Origin: an uncultured Oscillospiraceae bacterium
GTDB taxonomy: Bacteria > Bacillota > Clostridia > UBA1212 > UBA1255
Direction: 5' to 3'
Assembly (NCBI GenBank): GCA_902462635.1
Contig: CABQCN010000010.1
Span: 1-11,450, forward strand
DNA: 11,450 bases
Shown here: positions 1-5,909 of the stretch, piece after piece
Position numbering within the stretch: position 1 is the first letter of the stretch
How the letters are laid out: every line of letters starts with the position of its first letter
Notes under the pieces: model-generated
Seen by the model: the letters and a program-made list of their open reading frames with translations, nothing else
Told to the model about the DNA's origin: nothing
The model's database searches: none
Translations under genes and position numbers: made by a program

Positions 1-947
1 CCAAAACGGGGACCGCCGGGTTCTACACGAGCCGGGCCTTTGACCGGCTGGCGCAAAAAGAAGGACGGATTTCCTGCTCCGTAAACGGCGACGCTTTTTC
101 ACCGGAGGTCAAGAACAAAGTGCTGGAAGCGATCCGGACGCTTCCGGGAGGGCAGGTTGACTGCGTAATTTATTCTCTGGCGGCGCCGAGAAGAACCGAC
201 GCCGGCGGAAAGGTTTACAATTCCGTAATTAAACCGATCGGAACCGCGTTTGCGGGGAAAACGGTAGATGTAAATACGGGGGAAGTGTCGATGGCGAAGG
301 TCGAACCCGCCAGCGACGAAGAAATTGAGGAAACGATCGCGGTGATGGGCGGAAGCGACTGGAAGGACTGGATTCTGCTCCTGCTCCAAAATAATATGCT
401 TGCCCCCGGCGCGTGTACGCTGGCGTTTTCCTATATCGGCCCGCAGCAAACCCACGCGATTTATACGAACGGGACAATCGGGCGCGCAAAGCTCGATCTG
501 GAGAAAACTGCGCAGGCATTATGCGGAAAGCTGCAGGGGATCGGCGGAAAAGCTTTTGTTTCCGTGAATAAGGCGCTTGTAACGCAGGCATCCTCCGCGA
601 TACCGGTCGTACCTCTTTACATTACACTGTTATACAAAGTGATGAAAGAAAACGGCTTGCATGAAGATTGTATCCGGCAGGCGCAGCGGTTGTTTGAAAA
701 GCTTTATGGTGCCGGTTCCGGCAGTGATTGGAATCATGTTCCGGTGGATTCCAAGGGCCGCATCCGGCTGGACGACCTCGAAATGAGAGAGGACATCCAG
801 AGAAAAGTGAAAGAACGCTGGGACAGCGTATCGAGTGAAAACATATCCGAATTTGCCGATCTCCAGGGATACAGAGACGCTTTCCTCGGAATTTTTGGCT
901 TCGGAATTCCCGGCGTCGATTATGAAGCCGATGTCGATATCACCTGA
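1..947 (+). CDS. fabV: trans-2-enoyl-CoA/ACP reductase, FabV/Ter family (5' end missing)
   Basis: The open frame enters from the window edge (first full codon at 3) and ends with TGA at 945-947, giving 314 residues of a protein usually near 400. The missing part is the N-terminus with the start of the NAD(H)-binding Rossmann fold. FabV/Ter enzymes are cytoplasmic and reduce the trans-2 double bond of enoyl-CoA or enoyl-ACP with NADH, in fatty-acid elongation or in butyrate-forming fermentation. Visible family signatures are GTAGFYTSRAF near the start, INGDAF-like VNGDAFSPEVK, the block VDCVIYSLAAPRRT, and the catalytic Y-X8-K (Tyr codon 462-464, Lys codon 489-491, in IYTNGTIGRAK). The C-terminus GIPGVDYEADVDI also fits. 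The internal GTG at 120 is not the start, because homologous sequence continues upstream of it. Whether the substrate is CoA- or ACP-bound cannot be decided here. Confidence 0.95.
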   Translation, partial: KTGTAGFYTSRAFDRLAQKEGRISCSVNGDAFSPEVKNKVLEAIRTLPGGQVDCVIYSLAAPRRTDAGGKVYNSVIKPIGTAFAGKTVDVNTGEVSMAKVEPASDEEIEETIAVMGGSDWKDWILLLLQNNMLAPGACTLAFSYIGPQQTHAIYTNGTIGRAKLDLEKTAQALCGKLQGIGGKAFVSVNKALVTQASSAIPVVPLYITLLYKVMKENGLHEDCIRQAQRLFEKLYGAGSGSDWNHVPVDSKGRIRLDDLEMREDIQRKVKERWDSVSSENISEFADLQGYRDAFLGIFGFGIPGVDYEADVDIT

Positions 948-964
948 TTATTATGCATCGGCTG

Positions 965-998
965 CCGGGCCATCCGCAGGATGGCCCGGTTTTATTTA
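965..998 (+). terminator. Rho-independent terminator of the fabV-type gene
   Basis: A perfect 11-bp GC-rich stem (CCGGGCCATCC, loop GCA, GGATGGCCCGG) is followed by TTTTATTT. It lies 17 bases after the reductase stop codon. The T-tract overlaps the stop codon (992-994, TAA on the minus strand) of the convergent glycosyltransferase gene. No T-run follows the hairpin on the minus strand, so it works best for the plus-strand gene. Confidence 0.93.
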
Positions 999-2557
999 TG
1001 CGCCACCGAGAAGTTTTTACATTCGAAGATTTCGTACCCCTGACCGGAAAAGAAATCATTCTGTTCTGTTTTGATGATATAGGCTTCATGCGCATCCAGA
1101 TCGCCCGAATTTATCCCAAACGTATATTTCCCGAATTTTTCCACCTGTAGAAAAGCCGCCGGATATTCTTTGTATTCTACCGTTTCCAGATAAACGTCGT
1201 TCGGCGTCCGGTCGAAAAATAAAATCTGGGAGTAATAAATATCGGAATCGACACATATGTCGGAAAAGCCCTTTTCCTGCACGTATTTTACCGCATCCTC
1301 CACGCCAGCCCGAAAGGGATATGAAATTGCTTCGTTGTACGGTCCGAAATAAAAAGATAAAAAGAAGAAAAACGATATTGCGTAACAGCAGAGCACTGTT
1401 TTTGGGATAAGCGCGCGCTTTCCGCACAAAACAAAAATTTCCCGTATCCCGGCCGTTAATAAAATCAGCGTGTAGAAATGAAGAGAGTTGGCTTTATTGA
1501 CATTCAAATCCGAGACCAGAAAACAGGTAAGGAGCGAACATGCCGTGCCGATCAAAAGGACTGTTTCATAACAAAAGCTTTTTTCGCGGAACCGCTTCCA
1601 GGCGGTCATCGCAAGTTTCACACCGCCTAAAAGAATAAACGGGAAACTGATTTTGTAAAAGAGCCCGAACTCGCCGGGGGTATTCCAGAGCAATCCATCC
1701 TCCTGATTTACAACGATATTGAAAAATTTATGATAGGATTGCGCGGAGATGAAATTTCCAAACGAGATTTCCGCGTCGCGTATCGATAATAATCTCGGAA
1801 TCGAAAGAAACCGCGTCGATATTTCGGGAATCAAATCATAATTGACCAATAGGAATAAAATAAGCGGCGCCGCAAAAACGAAGAATACGAAGACCGAAAG
1901 AAACACGTATTTCAAAGACACTTTCTGTTTGGTAATAATATAGATACCGCTCAATAAAACCGTCAGCGGGACGGCGATCCATGTGATCGCATAAGCATAA
2001 AGACATAATCCGTACAGGATCGCCGAAAGAATCCAAAACCGATTGTTTTTTATCCCTTTTATCAGAAAATAGAAACCAAACAATAAAAAAGCCGGCGCTA
2101 TATTTGACTCCAGTCCCCATCTGCTGAGCATGATATGCCAGGGGGCGATTGCCAGAAGGCCAAGCCCCAGCAGCGCGGTTTTGGACGAAAACAGTTCTTT
2201 CAATAATAAATAGAAAACCAGCAGAGAAAAACAAGAGCATAGGAGTTGCGGCAGCCGGAATGTAACAACCGAACATCCGAAGAACTTCATAAACGGAATC
2301 GCCAGGTAACTTTCCAGAACGTTCATTCCGCTCCCCCAGGCGACAAAATAACAGGGATTACGGTAACCGGCGGAATCGACGCCGTAATTCAGCAGAGAAT
2401 ACGCCTCGTATCCGGCAAAGGCCTCATCCTGGTTGAATCCTTCCGGAACGATTCCGAACCCGGCGATTCTGATAAGGACGCCGATAACGATGATGAAAAC
2501 AGCAACGATCCATTGTCTGTTCCTTTTACAAAAAACTGCAATTGCTTTTTCTGCCAT
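992..2557 (-). CDS. Polytopic membrane glycosyltransferase, GT39/ArnT-PMT type
   Basis: This 521-residue protein has about a dozen hydrophobic segments. The first follows a short basic N-terminus (residues about 16-36), as in GT-C fold transferases that move a sugar from a polyprenyl-phosphate donor on the outer side of the membrane. The acidic pair Asp44-Glu45 in FNQDEAFAGYEAY lies in the first extracytoplasmic loop, where GT39/ArnT/PMT enzymes carry their catalytic or metal-binding acid. The segment APWHIMLSRWGLESN is typical of this family in Clostridia. The hydrophilic C-terminal 100 or so residues form a soluble tail. Acceptor (cell-wall polymer, lipid or protein) is unknown. The ATG at 2555-2557 has only a weak Shine-Dalgarno-like GGGGTA, but a promoter sits about 60 bases upstream. 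The gene is visibly richer in A+T than its neighbours. Confidence 0.88.
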   Translation of the reverse strand: MAEKAIAVFCKRNRQWIVAVFIIVIGVLIRIAGFGIVPEGFNQDEAFAGYEAYSLLNYGVDSAGYRNPCYFVAWGSGMNVLESYLAIPFMKFFGCSVVTFRLPQLLCSCFSLLVFYLLLKELFSSKTALLGLGLLAIAPWHIMLSRWGLESNIAPAFLLFGFYFLIKGIKNNRFWILSAILYGLCLYAYAITWIAVPLTVLLSGIYIITKQKVSLKYVFLSVFVFFVFAAPLILFLLVNYDLIPEISTRFLSIPRLLSIRDAEISFGNFISAQSYHKFFNIVVNQEDGLLWNTPGEFGLFYKISFPFILLGGVKLAMTAWKRFREKSFCYETVLLIGTACSLLTCFLVSDLNVNKANSLHFYTLILLTAGIREIFVLCGKRALIPKTVLCCYAISFFFFLSFYFGPYNEAISYPFRAGVEDAVKYVQEKGFSDICVDSDIYYSQILFFDRTPNDVYLETVEYKEYPAAFLQVEKFGKYTFGINSGDLDAHEAYIIKTEQNDFFSGQGYEIFECKNFSVAHK

Positions 2558-2623
2558 AGGTACCCCATATTTGCAACTTTTTCTGTAAAAATAAAAAGAT
2601 GCTTTAAAAACGACATTTTCTAT

Positions 2624-2652
2624 ATTATAGAACGTCAGGGAAATTTTTACAA
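2624..2652 (-). promoter_or_regulatory. Sigma-A type promoter of the GT39 gene
   Basis: On the minus strand a -35 TTGTAA (plus 2647-2652) is separated by exactly 17 bases from a consensus -10 TATAAT (plus 2624-2629). Transcription would start near 2617 and leave a leader of about 60 bases before the ATG at 2557. The -10 is perfect and the -35 matches 4 of 6. Confidence 0.75.
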
Positions 2653-2655
2653 CAT

Positions 2656-2717
2656 AATGAATTTTTTACGGGAAACCCTTGGCATATCATGGCTTTTGCG
2701 TTTACAAAAAATTCATT
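2656..2717. repeat. 12-bp inverted repeat in the divergent gap
   Basis: AATGAATTTTTT (2656-2667) is repeated in perfect inverted form as AAAAAATTCATT (2706-2717), with 38 bases between. The arms are AT-rich. They sit just upstream of the GT39 -35 box and next to the hairpin at 2718-2748. They could be an operator or an extended secondary structure. AT-rich sequence makes a chance origin possible. Confidence 0.5.
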
Positions 2718-2754
2718 TTTAACCCGGACAGGTTTTGTCCGGGTTAAATTTTAT
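2718..2754 (+). terminator. Strong terminator-type hairpin in the gap upstream of the holin
   Basis: A 13-bp perfect stem (TTTAACCCGGACA, loop GGTTT, TGTCCGGGTTAAA at 2736-2748) is followed by TTTTAT, in the plus orientation. No plus-strand gene ends upstream of it, since the adjacent gene (GT39) is on the minus strand. It may insulate the holin/endolysin genes from antisense read-through, act as an attenuator in their leader, or remain from a lost gene. On the minus strand the next T-run lies ten bases away, so activity in that direction is doubtful. Confidence 0.8.
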
Positions 2755-2910
2755 ACTGGAGCCGTCCGAAGCCGGAAAGGAGAACGAATGATTTTATAAA
2801 AGTAAGGATTTGCGTTCTGCTGCCGATCGCAGAACTTGCCGGAGAATATAACCATTCCGCGGCTTCCCTTCCCGCTTCCGGCAAAGAAGAACTGGAAAGG
2901 ATAACAAAAC
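2755..2910 (+). promoter_or_regulatory. Structured untranslated leader of the holin-endolysin genes
   Basis: This stretch of about 155 bases has no convincing gene. It holds a good Shine-Dalgarno AAAGGAG (2776-2782) before a three-codon ORF (ATG ATT TTA TAA, 2788-2799). A hairpin with a 7-bp stem follows (GTTCTGC 2814-2820, GCAGAAC 2829-2835). GCCGGAA at 2771-2777 and GCCGGA at 2838-2843 could each pair with the same TTCCGGC at 2876-2882, so two folds would exclude each other. The holin Shine-Dalgarno AAAGGA lies at 2896-2901. I see no clear promoter, and none of the known riboswitch or T-box signatures. Confidence 0.4.
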
Positions 2911-3360
2911 ATGAAAGAAGCAGGAATTTATGGAGTGATCGGACTCGCCGGCGGAATGATTACCAATTTGTTCGGCGGATGGAATGCCGCCATACTGACG
3001 CTGATCATATTTATGGTGATCGATTATATAACCGGCATGCTCACGGCAGGCGTTTTTAAGAAAAGCGCCAAAACCGAAAACGGCGCGCTGGAAAGCCGCG
3101 CGGGCTGGAAAGGAATCTGCCGCAAAGGGGTAACGCTCCTGATCGTATTGATCGCCCACCGGCTCGATCTGGTGATCGGATCCGATTTCATACGCGATGT
3201 GGTAATTATCGCCTATATTGCGAACGAAACGGTTTCGATTATTGAAAACGCCGGTCTGATGGGAATCCCGGTGCCCAGAGTGATCATACGCGCAATTGAA
3301 GTATTAAAAAATAAAACGGAAAAGGAAAGTGAAAAACATGACAAAATTGATGAAAAGTGA
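2911..3360 (+). CDS. Phage-type holin, toxin-secretion/lysis family (TcdE/Cph1-like)
   Basis: A 149-residue protein with hydrophobic segments at about 5-23, 27-46, 72-88 and 94-114, followed by a charged lysine/glutamate-rich tail. This is the layout of the phage_holin_4 family, which includes phage holins and the clostridial toxin-release protein TcdE. Diagnostic stretches are VIDYITGMLTAGV, the basic loop before the third segment, and IAYIANETVSIIENAGLMG followed by IPVPRV. Holins oligomerise in the cytoplasmic membrane and let an endolysin or other proteins reach the wall. The ATG is preceded by AAAGGA at nine bases. The 3' end overlaps the endolysin start by 23 bases, as expected for a co-translated holin/endolysin pair. 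No tail, capsid, integrase or terminase gene accompanies it. Confidence 0.92.
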   Translation: MKEAGIYGVIGLAGGMITNLFGGWNAAILTLIIFMVIDYITGMLTAGVFKKSAKTENGALESRAGWKGICRKGVTLLIVLIAHRLDLVIGSDFIRDVVIIAYIANETVSIIENAGLMGIPVPRVIIRAIEVLKNKTEKESEKHDKIDEK

Positions 3361-4378
3361 AGAATTTATCACAAAACTGAAAGCTGCTGCGACGGAGTAC
3401 AATACGCTCTACGTAATGGGTTGTTTCGGCGCGCCGCTCACAGGCGGCAATGTATCGCGTTACACCGCGAACCATTCGTATAACGAACGTCCGGAGCGGA
3501 CGCAGATGATCCGCTCCGTCGCAGACAAGGATTATTTCGGGTTCGACTGCGTCTGCCTGGTCAAAGGCATCCTCTGGGGATGGCGCGGGGATCTGAGCAA
3601 AACATACGGAGGCGCTGCATACGCTTCCAACGGGGTGCCGGACGTCACGCCGGAAGGAATGCTCGCGCTGTGCGAAGATGTGTCGGATGATTTTTCCGGA
3701 ATCGTTCCCGGAGAATTTCTCTGGATGCAAGGACATTGCGGCGTGTATATCGGCGGCGGACTCGCCGTGGAATGCACTCCGAAATGGGAGAATAAAGTAC
3801 AGATCACGGGACTGGAAAATCTCGGCATAAAAATGGGGTACAATACCCGGAGCTGGACAAAACACGGGAAGCTGCCTTATATCGAGTATGCGAAAGCCGC
3901 CGTCCCGCCTGCGCCGCCTGTTGAGCCGCCGGCCGGTGAGGCAGTGGTGAGCGGCGATCTGGTAAAGCTTTCTCCCGATGCGGTATATTACGATGGCAGT
4001 ACGATGCCGGCCTGGGTGAAAAACCAAAACTGGTATGTCGCATCCCGAAAAGGCGACCGCGTCATCATCAATCAGAACGAAGCAAAGACAAGCGCCATTC
4101 GCAGTCCGGTAAACGCAAAATACGTGACGCCGATAAGAAAAACCGCTCCCGCGGAAAAATGGACGCCGGCTGTCGGAGACACGGTCCTATCTCATGCGAC
4201 GGTGCATTATTCCAGCGCCGACGCGCAAAACGGAATCGCCTGTAAAGGCGGACCGGCGAAAATCACCCAAATTTACCGCCCCGGAGAAAGCCTTCACCCG
4301 TATCATCTGGTGCGGGTATCCGGCGCGGGCGCGACGGTATACGGCTGGGTCGACGCAGACACGTTTACAAAAGCGTGA
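3338..4378 (+). CDS. NlpC/P60-like endolysin with two C-terminal SH3-like repeats
   Basis: A 346-residue cell-wall hydrolase without a signal peptide, as expected for a holin-dependent endolysin. The N-terminal region (about 1-185) looks like an NlpC/P60-type cysteine peptidase that cuts peptide stems of peptidoglycan. The likely nucleophile is Cys71 in GFDCVCLVKG, the likely His is His133 in GHCGVYIG, and Glu145 in AVECTP is a candidate third polar residue. A proline-rich linker (about 187-200) leads to two related wall-binding modules. The first starts near Gly206 (GDLVKLSPDAVYYDG), the second near Val279 and ends with GWVDADTFTKA. This two-repeat tail is common in lysins of Clostridia. I chose ATG 3338 because AAAGGAAAG lies upstream at workable spacing. 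The GTG at 3329 is itself within the Shine-Dalgarno region. The coding sequence overlaps the holin by 23 bases. Confidence 0.88.
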   Translation: MTKLMKSEEFITKLKAAATEYNTLYVMGCFGAPLTGGNVSRYTANHSYNERPERTQMIRSVADKDYFGFDCVCLVKGILWGWRGDLSKTYGGAAYASNGVPDVTPEGMLALCEDVSDDFSGIVPGEFLWMQGHCGVYIGGGLAVECTPKWENKVQITGLENLGIKMGYNTRSWTKHGKLPYIEYAKAAVPPAPPVEPPAGEAVVSGDLVKLSPDAVYYDGSTMPAWVKNQNWYVASRKGDRVIINQNEAKTSAIRSPVNAKYVTPIRKTAPAEKWTPAVGDTVLSHATVHYSSADAQNGIACKGGPAKITQIYRPGESLHPYHLVRVSGAGATVYGWVDADTFTKA

Positions 4379-4396
4379 AACGAGCGGAACAAAAAC

Positions 4397-4425
4397 TTTG
4401 CATTTGCGGAATAATCTGGTAAAAT
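4397..4425 (+). promoter_or_regulatory. Putative promoter of the serpin gene
   Basis: TTTGCA (4397-4402), a 17-base spacer and TAAAAT (4420-4425) lie in the 132-base gap between the endolysin and the serpin. The start would be near 4432, leaving a leader of about 80 bases that contains a short imperfect hairpin (GCGGGA/TTCCGC, 4461-4475). No clear terminator separates the endolysin from this promoter, so read-through into the serpin is possible. Confidence 0.5.
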
Positions 4426-4510
4426 AAAAACAGAGCGGGTAAGCAAAAATATAAAAAACGGCGGGAACTTTCCGCGAAGGAACCCAAATCAGACTGAGGA
4501 GGCCGGTTTT

Positions 4511-5779
4511 ATGAAAAAACGACAGAAAATAACGGCAATGCTGTTATGTGCGGTGCTGGGAGGCGTAATGCTGCTGAATTTTGCGGGATGTTCCGCCGAT
4601 ATCCGGGCGGCGGACCTGATGGAAAATATCGAGGCGAACGCCATAGGAGGAAAAGCGGCGGATGAGACGTTTATACAGGCTTATGCGGATTTCGCGGTGG
4701 AACTCTTTAAAAAGTCGGCCGATCCGGAGCAGAATTCTCTGATCTCGCCGCTTTCCGTCCTGCTGGCGCTGGCAATGACCGCGAACGGCGCGGATACGCA
4801 GACAAAGGCGGAAATGGAAGCGGTTCTCGGCCGGACGATCCCGCTTGAAGAATTGAACGAATATTTATATACGTATGTCAAAAATCTTCCGTCGAATGAA
4901 AAATATAAGGTAGAGATCGCAAATTCGATCTGGTTCCGAGAGGACGCGCAGACGCTGGAAGTACGGCAGGAGTTCCTGCAGAAAAACGCCGACTATTATA
5001 GTGCGGCAGCGTATAAATCCGCATTTGACGCACAAACGGTCAAAGATATCAACCGCTGGGTGAACGATAAAACGGATGGTATGATCGACGGGATCGTGGA
5101 TGAAATCGATCCTCTTACGGTGATGTACCTGATCAACGCGCTTGTTTTCGACGCGGAATGGCAGACCGTTTATAATAAAAAGGATATTTATGACGGCGTG
5201 TTCAAGTCGTATCTGGGGGCGGAACAAACCGTGGAAATGATGTGTTCCGACGAATACGGATATCTCCGGGACGAAAGTGCCGTGGGATTTCTCAAAAATT
5301 ATTATGACGGCAAGTATTGTTTTGCCGCCCTGCTTCCGAATGAAGGGATTCCGATTGAAAATTATATTGCCTCTCTGACCGGAAGCGGGCTGCGCGCCGT
5401 AATATCGAATGCGGAAAGCGCTTCCGTAATGGCGAGGCTCCCCAAATTTTCATACGATTATACCGTTACAATGAATCGGGCGCTGCAAGAAATGGGAATG
5501 CAGGCGGCGTTTTCGGGAGAGAATGCGGATTTTTCAAAACTCGGCGATTCTCCTCTTGGGAATATTTATATCGGAGCGGTTTTGCATAAAACGTTTAATT
5601 CCGTCGACGAACGCGGGACGAAAGCCGGCGCAGTAACGAAAGTGGGAATGGAGGCGAACTCTGTGGAGCCATCGGAACCTTATATCGTAACGCTGGACCG
5701 CCCGTTCGTCTATGCGATCATCGACAATTCCACGAATCTTCCGGTCTTCCTGGGAACGGTGCTTGACATCGCGAAATAA
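4511..5779 (+). CDS. Serpin-family protease inhibitor, predicted lipoprotein
   Basis: This 422-residue protein has a lipoprotein signal peptide (basic MKKRQK, hydrophobic core, lipobox FAGC with Cys27), so it should sit on the outer face of the membrane. The rest is a full serpin fold. It shows NSLISPLSV, DINRWVNDKTDGMI, LINALVFDAEW, LPKFSYDYTV, and the C-terminal signature LDRPFVYAIIDNSTNLPVFLG. The hinge VDERGTKAGAVT (Thr370 = P14) has small residues and fits an inhibitory serpin that traps serine or cysteine proteases by loop insertion. Counting 14 residues from P14 places the P1-P1' bond at Asn383-Ser384. The loop after P1' is a few residues longer than in alpha-1-antitrypsin, so the site may shift. 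The start has GAGGAGG (4496-4502) at eight bases. Flanking promoter and terminator suggest a single-gene unit. A gut surface role against host or microbial proteases is inferred. Confidence 0.95.
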   Translation: MKKRQKITAMLLCAVLGGVMLLNFAGCSADIRAADLMENIEANAIGGKAADETFIQAYADFAVELFKKSADPEQNSLISPLSVLLALAMTANGADTQTKAEMEAVLGRTIPLEELNEYLYTYVKNLPSNEKYKVEIANSIWFREDAQTLEVRQEFLQKNADYYSAAAYKSAFDAQTVKDINRWVNDKTDGMIDGIVDEIDPLTVMYLINALVFDAEWQTVYNKKDIYDGVFKSYLGAEQTVEMMCSDEYGYLRDESAVGFLKNYYDGKYCFAALLPNEGIPIENYIASLTGSGLRAVISNAESASVMARLPKFSYDYTVTMNRALQEMGMQAAFSGENADFSKLGDSPLGNIYIGAVLHKTFNSVDERGTKAGAVTKVGMEANSVEPSEPYIVTLDRPFVYAIIDNSTNLPVFLGTVLDIAK

Positions 5780-5794
5780 CCGTATTTTTGGATG

Positions 5795-5832
5795 AAAATC
5801 CCGCGAAAGCCGCACGCTTCGCGGGATTTTTT
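5795..5832 (+). terminator. Rho-independent terminator of the serpin gene
   Basis: AAAATCCCGCGAA (5795-5807) pairs perfectly with TTCGCGGGATTTT (5818-5830), and the T-run continues to 5832. It begins 15 bases after the serpin stop and ends just before the -35 box of the next operon. Because both arms end in A- or T-runs, it could also stop minus-strand transcripts. Confidence 0.93.
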
Positions 5833-5834
5833 CG

Positions 5835-5863
5835 TTGACGAATCCGGCATTGATTGATATACT
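5835..5863 (+). promoter_or_regulatory. Sigma-A type promoter of the four-gene glycosidase/transporter operon
   Basis: TTGACG (5835-5840) and TATACT (5858-5863) are separated by 17 bases, each matching the consensus at 5 of 6 positions. Transcription should start near 5870, giving a leader of about 40 bases with GGAGG at 5896-5900. The TTG that could extend the next reading frame upstream is part of this -35 box, which argues for the ATG at 5910 as the real start. Confidence 0.8.
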
Positions 5864-5909
5864 TCTTGCGGATATGAATTGCTACTGTAAAATATGGAGG
5901 TCTGTCGAT

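Noticed and set aside
2755..2910. Known riboswitch or T-box in the holin leader
   Set aside because: I see no T-box antiterminator sequence and no conserved core of a familiar riboswitch class; only generic hairpins.
2799..3056. Possible reading frame through the leader and into the holin gene in another frame
   Set aside because: No ATG, GTG or TTG in the leader part, and no recognisable product. A frameshifted gene remnant cannot be excluded but is not supported.
3284..4027. Minus-strand open frame of 247 codons opposite the endolysin
   Set aside because: Shadow of the endolysin gene; the sequence is rich in Arg, His and Pro, has no family features and no good ribosome binding site.
5835..5909. 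Upstream TTG start adding 25 residues to the GH78 protein
   Set aside because: That TTG forms the -35 box of the promoter and would lie upstream of the transcript start. ATG 5910 has a proper GGAGG.
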